A DNA stretch of 64,000 nucleotides from JBDHWI01 sp964590135. GTDB lineage: Bacteria > Chloroflexota > Anaerolineae > J036 > Brachytrichaceae. Both the position numbers and the translations under genes were made by a program. Shown here piece after piece: positions 60,244-64,000 of the stretch. Numbering within the stretch: position 1 is the stretch's first letter; each line of letters opens with the position of its first letter. A model generated the notes under the pieces. That model was given only the letters and a program-made list of their open reading frames with translations. It was not told the origin of the DNA and searched no databases. The stretch is taken from NCBI GenBank assembly GCA_964590135.1, contig CAZPVX010000006.1, forward strand, positions 62,001-126,000. Reading direction: 5' to 3'.

Positions 60244-61803
60244 ATGTTACCTGATTATCGCGTGCGCCAGCGGGATTATCTGCTCGAAATCATCCGCGCC
60301 ATGACCTCGCGCCTGAACGTCAATGACGTTTTGCGCCTGATCTTGCAACAATCCGCAGAGTTGCTCAACGGGCAGGCCGCGCTGATCGCACTGGTGGAGC
60401 CCGATGGTCACTACCACATTCGTCAGGCCTACGGCATCCCCGATCCACTGCTCAACCAACTCAAGCCTATTCTGAGCAAGGCAGATGACCTGGATGCAGC
60501 GGTGGAGACGCTGGAGAAGAACCTGCTCGCCATAGCGCAGCGGCTGGGATTGGGCTTGTGGCAGGTCGTGTCGCTGCCGCTCAAGGTGGAGGGCGAGTCG
60601 TTTCTCGGCACGCTATATGTCTTTCGCACCTATGGCGGCGAATTCACCCGCAACGACCGCAAACTTCTGGAGAGCTTCGCCGATCAGGCGGCGGTTGCGG
60701 TGAACAACGCGCGGTTGTATGAACAACTTGGGCAGGAGAAACGCCGGCTCGACGCAATCCTCGAATTCAGCGCAGACGGCGTGGTCATCATGGACGCGGC
60801 GCACACCATCCTGATGTTCAACCGGCTGATGTCGCGCATGATCGGCGTGCCGGCAGAAGAGGCCATCGGCAGGAAGTTTGAAGAGGTATTGTTGTTGGCG
60901 CGCAAAAGCGCCGGCACCACGCTGGAAGAAGCCGAAGCGCAGGGCTGGCCGACAGTGGGCAGCGCCAACCCGCTGTTCGTGGAAGGCGAACTGCGCAAGC
61001 GCAACGGCGACGCCATCAGCGTCGACATCACGTTTGCCGCGCTGTTCGATCGCGAACGCCGCCTGGTCAACATCATCGCCGACGTGCATGATCTGACGCG
61101 CTTTCGTCAGGCCGAAGAGATGAAGAACACATTCATCTCTTCGGTGTCGCACGAGTTGAAGACGCCGGTCGCGCTGATCAAGGGCTATGCCAGCACGCTG
61201 CGCCGCGCCGACGCAAACTGGGACAAAGCGGTCGTCGGAGAGAGCCTGCAAGTGATCGAGGAGGAGGCAGATCGGTTGACGGAGTTGATCGAAAACCTGC
61301 TCGATGCATCGCGGGCACAGGCCGGCCGCTTCAAGCTGACGCCGGTGGAATTGGACATCGACGAGTTGGTGGTGAAGGTGACGAAGAAGTATCAGGCGCA
61401 GAGCAAAGGGCACAAAATCATCGCCGATGTTGCGCAGAACATGCCTTTGGTGCTGGCAGATGAAGCGCGCGTCACGCAGGTGCTAAGCAACCTGATTGCC
61501 AACGCGATCAAGTATTCACCGGAAGGCGGCGAGATTCGCATCACCGGCGAAGCGCAACCCAACGAAGTCGTCATCCACGTGAGCGATCACGGCATGGGCA
61601 TCGCGAAGGAGGATCAAGCCCGGCTGTTCAACAGCTTCTATCGCGCGGATGTGGCAACGCGACGCGGCATCGCCGGCACCGGTCTCGGCTTGTATCTCAG
61701 CCGGGTCATCGTCGAGTCACACGGCGGGCGCATTTGGGTGGAGAGTGATGGCGTGCACGGTTCGACCTTCAGCTTCACGCTGCCGCGCGTGATGAACGTA
61801 TGA
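60244..61803 (+). CDS. GAF-PAS sensor histidine kinase, soluble
   Basis: A 519-residue cytoplasmic histidine kinase without membrane segments. A GAF domain (about 12-158, ending VAVNNARLYEQL), a PAS domain (about 168-285, starting LDAILEFSADGVVIMD), HisKA with His303 (SVSHELKTPVALIKGYAS) and HATPase with N box LSNLIANAIKYS, DHGMGI and GTGLGLYLSR. The signal is unknown; a ligand or redox sensed by GAF/PAS is expected. No regulator gene is adjacent. It is transcribed divergently from ftsH and is followed by upp 37 nt later. Confidence 0.94.
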   Translation: MLPDYRVRQRDYLLEIIRAMTSRLNVNDVLRLILQQSAELLNGQAALIALVEPDGHYHIRQAYGIPDPLLNQLKPILSKADDLDAAVETLEKNLLAIAQRLGLGLWQVVSLPLKVEGESFLGTLYVFRTYGGEFTRNDRKLLESFADQAAVAVNNARLYEQLGQEKRRLDAILEFSADGVVIMDAAHTILMFNRLMSRMIGVPAEEAIGRKFEEVLLLARKSAGTTLEEAEAQGWPTVGSANPLFVEGELRKRNGDAISVDITFAALFDRERRLVNIIADVHDLTRFRQAEEMKNTFISSVSHELKTPVALIKGYASTLRRADANWDKAVVGESLQVIEEEADRLTELIENLLDASRAQAGRFKLTPVELDIDELVVKVTKKYQAQSKGHKIIADVAQNMPLVLADEARVTQVLSNLIANAIKYSPEGGEIRITGEAQPNEVVIHVSDHGMGIAKEDQARLFNSFYRADVATRRGIAGTGLGLYLSRVIVESHGGRIWVESDGVHGSTFSFTLPRVMNV

Positions 61804-61839
61804 TTTGGCTACGGTAAAATTCGCTGCCGAGGCGACATT

Positions 61840-62478
61840 TTGACCAACACACCCCCGAACCTACATGTCAGCGCGCACCCGCTGGCGCTGCACAAGCTCA
61901 CCATCCTGCGTAACCAGAAAACTGAGCCAAAAAAATTCCGCGAGGTCGTGCGCGAGATCGCGATGATGCTGGTGCTGGACGCCACTGCTGACCTGCCGGT
62001 GAGCGATCTGCCGATCACCACGCCGATGGGTGCAACCACCGGTCACAAACTAGCAGATCATGTCGGCCTGATCCCGATTCTGCGCGCCGGGCTCGGCATG
62101 GTGGAGGGTGCGCTGGACGTGCTGCCCAGCGCCGAGGTGTGGCACATCGGCCTGTATCGTGATGAGCGCACGCTGCGACCAGTGGAGTATTACAACAAAC
62201 TGCCGGTGAATCCCACCGTGCAGGTGTGTCTGGTGCTGGACCCCATGCTGGCTACCGGTGGCAGCGCAGTCGCCACAGTCGATATCCTCAAGCGATGGGG
62301 CGCACAGCGCATCAAATTCGTCGGGTTGATCGGCGCACCGGAAGGTGTGCATCGGCTATCGACCGCGCATCCCGACGTGCCAATTTATCTCGCCTCGCTG
62401 GATGAGCGGCTGAACGAAATCGGCTACATCGTGCCGGGATTGGGCGACGCCGGCGACCGACAGTTCGGCACGGCATAG
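61840..62478 (+). CDS. upp: Uracil phosphoribosyltransferase
   Basis: Salvages uracil to UMP with PRPP. The 212-residue protein has the PRPP-binding loop LVLDPMLATGGSA, LIPILRAGLGMVEGAL, and the uracil-binding C-terminal GYIVPGLGDAGDRQFGT, all diagnostic. The start is TTG 61840 with a GAGG ribosome-binding sequence 8 nt upstream; no in-frame ATG precedes the conserved block. It follows the histidine kinase by 36 nt and precedes a DedA gene. Confidence 0.97.
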   Translation: MTNTPPNLHVSAHPLALHKLTILRNQKTEPKKFREVVREIAMMLVLDATADLPVSDLPITTPMGATTGHKLADHVGLIPILRAGLGMVEGALDVLPSAEVWHIGLYRDERTLRPVEYYNKLPVNPTVQVCLVLDPMLATGGSAVATVDILKRWGAQRIKFVGLIGAPEGVHRLSTAHPDVPIYLASLDERLNEIGYIVPGLGDAGDRQFGTA

Positions 62479-62545
62479 CGCACAATTGCAGAAAGTTTTT
62501 CCGCGCGCGACTGCCAGTGCATACCCGACAGTCAAAACTTGAACC

Positions 62546-63232
62546 ATGGACATTCTCAAATCGATCCTCGATTTCATCCTGCACATCGATGGACATCTGG
62601 CCGACTTGATCACGCAATACGGGGCGTGGATTTACGTGCTGCTGTTCGCAATCATCTTTGCCGAGACCGGCTTTGTGGTGACGCCGTTTTTGCCCGGCGA
62701 TTCGCTGCTGTTCGCCGCCGGCGCGCTGACGGCATCCACCGGCAAACTGAACATCCTGCTGCTGTGGGTGCTGCTCATGGCTGCGGCGGTGCTGGGCGAC
62801 GCAGTTAACTATTTCATCGGCAAGCGCGTGGGCAAGGGCATCTTCAAGCCAGGCAACCGCATCTTGAAGATGGAATATCTGCACAAGACCGAGCATTTCT
62901 ACGAGAAGCACGGCAACAAGACCATCATCCTGGCGCGCTTCGTGCCGATTGTGCGCACATTCGCGCCGTTTGTCGCCGGCGTCGGCAACATGAACTACAC
63001 GCGTTTTGCCACCTACAACATCGTCGGCGGCGCGCTGTGGGTGACGCTGTTTCTGTTCGCCGGCTATCTCTTCGGCAATATCCCGTTTGTCAAGGAGAAT
63101 TTTGAAATTGTCACGATCGGCATCGTGCTGGTCTCGGTGTTGCCGATGGTGTTTGAATATCTCAAGTCGCGCCGAGAGAGCAAGCGCGAGCAACAAGCCG
63201 CAAGTGTAGCCGGCGAAGTGATCGCCAAATAG
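62546..63232 (+). CDS. DedA-family membrane protein
   Basis: A 228-residue multi-pass protein of the DedA/VTT family, linked to undecaprenyl phosphate or lipid flipping and envelope homeostasis. The central loop ETGFVVTPFLPGDSLLFAAGAL (about 45-66) and FVPIVRTFAPFVAGVGNMNYTRFATYNIVGGALWV (about 132-165) contain the conserved acidic and Arg residues. A strong terminator follows at 63269-63306. The peptidoglycan genes elsewhere in this window would use recycled undecaprenyl carrier, but no direct link is shown. Confidence 0.94.
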   Translation: MDILKSILDFILHIDGHLADLITQYGAWIYVLLFAIIFAETGFVVTPFLPGDSLLFAAGALTASTGKLNILLLWVLLMAAAVLGDAVNYFIGKRVGKGIFKPGNRILKMEYLHKTEHFYEKHGNKTIILARFVPIVRTFAPFVAGVGNMNYTRFATYNIVGGALWVTLFLFAGYLFGNIPFVKENFEIVTIGIVLVSVLPMVFEYLKSRRESKREQQAASVAGEVIAK

Positions 63233-63268
63233 ATCGCCCAACTTCAGCGCGAAGCCCGCCGGTAAGCG

Positions 63269-63306
63269 CAAAGGGCGCAAAGTCATCACAGGCTTTGCGC
63301 CCTTTG
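63269..63306 (+). terminator. Intrinsic terminator between DedA gene and kinase
   Basis: A 14-bp perfect stem (CAAAGGGCGCAAAG at 63269-63282, complement at 63293-63306) closes a 10-nt loop. It lies between convergent genes and overlaps the 3' end of the kinase, which stops at 63286. Confidence 0.75.
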
Positions 63307-64000
63307 TTCTACATGCTCTTCATCTGCCGGTGCGCCTGGCGCGACTGCCCTGTGCAGCGGGATGACCGCGCGAACCAGAGTGCCTTGCTGTGGCCGGCTC
63401 TCCACGTCCAGCGCGCCGCCCAGCGCCTGCGCGCGCTCGCGCATCGTGCCAAGCCCCATCTGCCCCGGCCACGCCAAATTCATGTCGAATCCCACGCCAT
63501 CATCGCGCACCTCCAGCATGATCGTCTTCTGCCCATTGATCAAGCTGAGCCAGAGTTGGCGCGCATGGGCATGCTTTACTGTGTTGTGCATAGCTTCCTG
63601 CGCGATGCGATAGATGGCTTCCTTTGCAATCAGCGGGACACTTGGCTCGCTCCGACACAAATTCACGTGCACCGCCAGGTCGTAGCGCGCGCGCACTGCA
63701 TCGGCCTGTTTGTTCAGCGCTGCCAGAATGCCCTCTCGCTCCAGCGATTCTGGGCGCAATTCAAAGATCAGCGCGCGAATCTCCGTCATCGCCGCCTCTA
63801 AGAGCGACAGAATATGCTGCAACGGCACGCCGGCGCGGGTGTCGTTCGGGTCGATCAGCTTTTCAAGCGTGCGTGACGCCAGCGCGATGCCATAGATGGC
63901 CTGCGACACAGAATCGTGCAGGTCGCGCGCCAGGCGCGAGCGCTCGGCCTGCGCTGCTGAGCGCGCCGCCTGGGTGTAGAGCCGCGCATTCTCTATCGCC
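63286..64000 (-). CDS. NarL-type sensor histidine kinase, N-terminus outside the window
   Basis: The final 237 codons of a histidine kinase, cut by the window end. The visible start IENARLYTQAARS resembles the end of a GAF domain. The HisKA_3 H box is RLARDLHDSVSQAIYGI, followed by LIFELRPESLEREG and an ATPase domain with EAMHNTVKHAHA, VRDDGVGFD and GLGTMRERAQALGG. This class pairs with LuxR/NarL-type regulators. The regulator is not in the window. The last codons overlap a terminator stem. Confidence 0.93.
   Translation of the reverse strand, partial: AIENARLYTQAARSAAQAERSRLARDLHDSVSQAIYGIALASRTLEKLIDPNDTRAGVPLQHILSLLEAAMTEIRALIFELRPESLEREGILAALNKQADAVRARYDLAVHVNLCRSEPSVPLIAKEAIYRIAQEAMHNTVKHAHARQLWLSLINGQKTIMLEVRDDGVGFDMNLAWPGQMGLGTMRERAQALGGALDVESRPQQGTLVRAVIPLHRAVAPGAPADEEHVEQRAQSL

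Noticed and set aside
62312..63289. Minus-strand open frame of 325 codons over upp and dedA
   Set aside because: Gln/His/Arg-rich shadow; both plus-strand genes have firm motifs.

Overview
The window is a gene-dense stretch of a GC-rich bacterial chromosome (roughly 58-62% GC by eye). It contains one tRNA, no rRNA, no CRISPR array and no insertion sequence. I infer Chloroflexota, probably an Anaerolineae-like lineage. The reasons are the flavour of the division and cell-wall proteins, a class II ribonucleotide reductase next to nrdR, the MscL/EF-P/FtsH/GPH-symporter set, and very frequent GCCGGC words. No phylogenetic marker was run, so the phylum is an inference.

Layout. (1) 1-2532, minus strand: nrdR followed by class II nrdJ (cut by the window edge), with a promoter, two NrdR-box-like sites and a DnaA box. 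(2) 2665-20275, minus strand: a dcw cluster in near-canonical order, mraZ-rsmH-ftsL-ftsI-murF-mraY-murD-ftsW-murG-(cvpA-like)-murC-murB-ddl-ftsQ-ftsA-ftsZ. It is closed by a strong terminator and opened by a promoter with four 10-bp MraZ-type repeats. murE is missing from it. (3) 20458-28324: a membrane/TPR protein, a ccmC-ccmD-ccdA cytochrome c set whose ccdA looks circularly permuted, an N4-cytosine/N6-adenine methyltransferase with a frameshifted MvaI/BcnI-type restriction gene, an XdhC-family protein, a short-chain dehydrogenase and a phosphofructokinase. (4) 28391-37532: GNAT protein, GPH sugar symporter, SbcC-type ATPase, a histidine phosphatase, a metallophosphoesterase, trpC, mscL and dnaN. 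(5) 37611-45733: Lon-related protease, efp, a tandem pair of small membrane paralogues, a hypothetical protein, an LLM oxidoreductase and a penicillin-acylase-family enzyme. (6) 45831-50788: tRNA-Gly(TCC), an SH3/TIM-barrel protein with a Lys-rich tail, a THUMP methyltransferase, and a GH130 phosphorylase with a cytosolic GH5 hydrolase. (7) 50869-64000: a zinc-ribbon membrane protein, a DenD-like dehydrogenase, an OmpR/histidine kinase pair, a UvrC-like protein lacking the C-terminal nuclease, a YitT protein, a lipoprotein GH5 cellulase, ftsH, a GAF-PAS histidine kinase, upp, a DedA protein and a truncated NarL-type kinase.

The main regulatory signal is shared. Good sigma70-like promoters precede nrdR-nrdJ (dNTP supply), ftsZ and mraZ (division and wall synthesis). 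Each carries a DnaA-box sequence (TTATCCACA, or TAATCCACA with one mismatch) in the same orientation, inside or beside the promoter. With the MraZ repeats and NrdR boxes, this suggests that replication initiation, nucleotide supply and division are co-regulated here.
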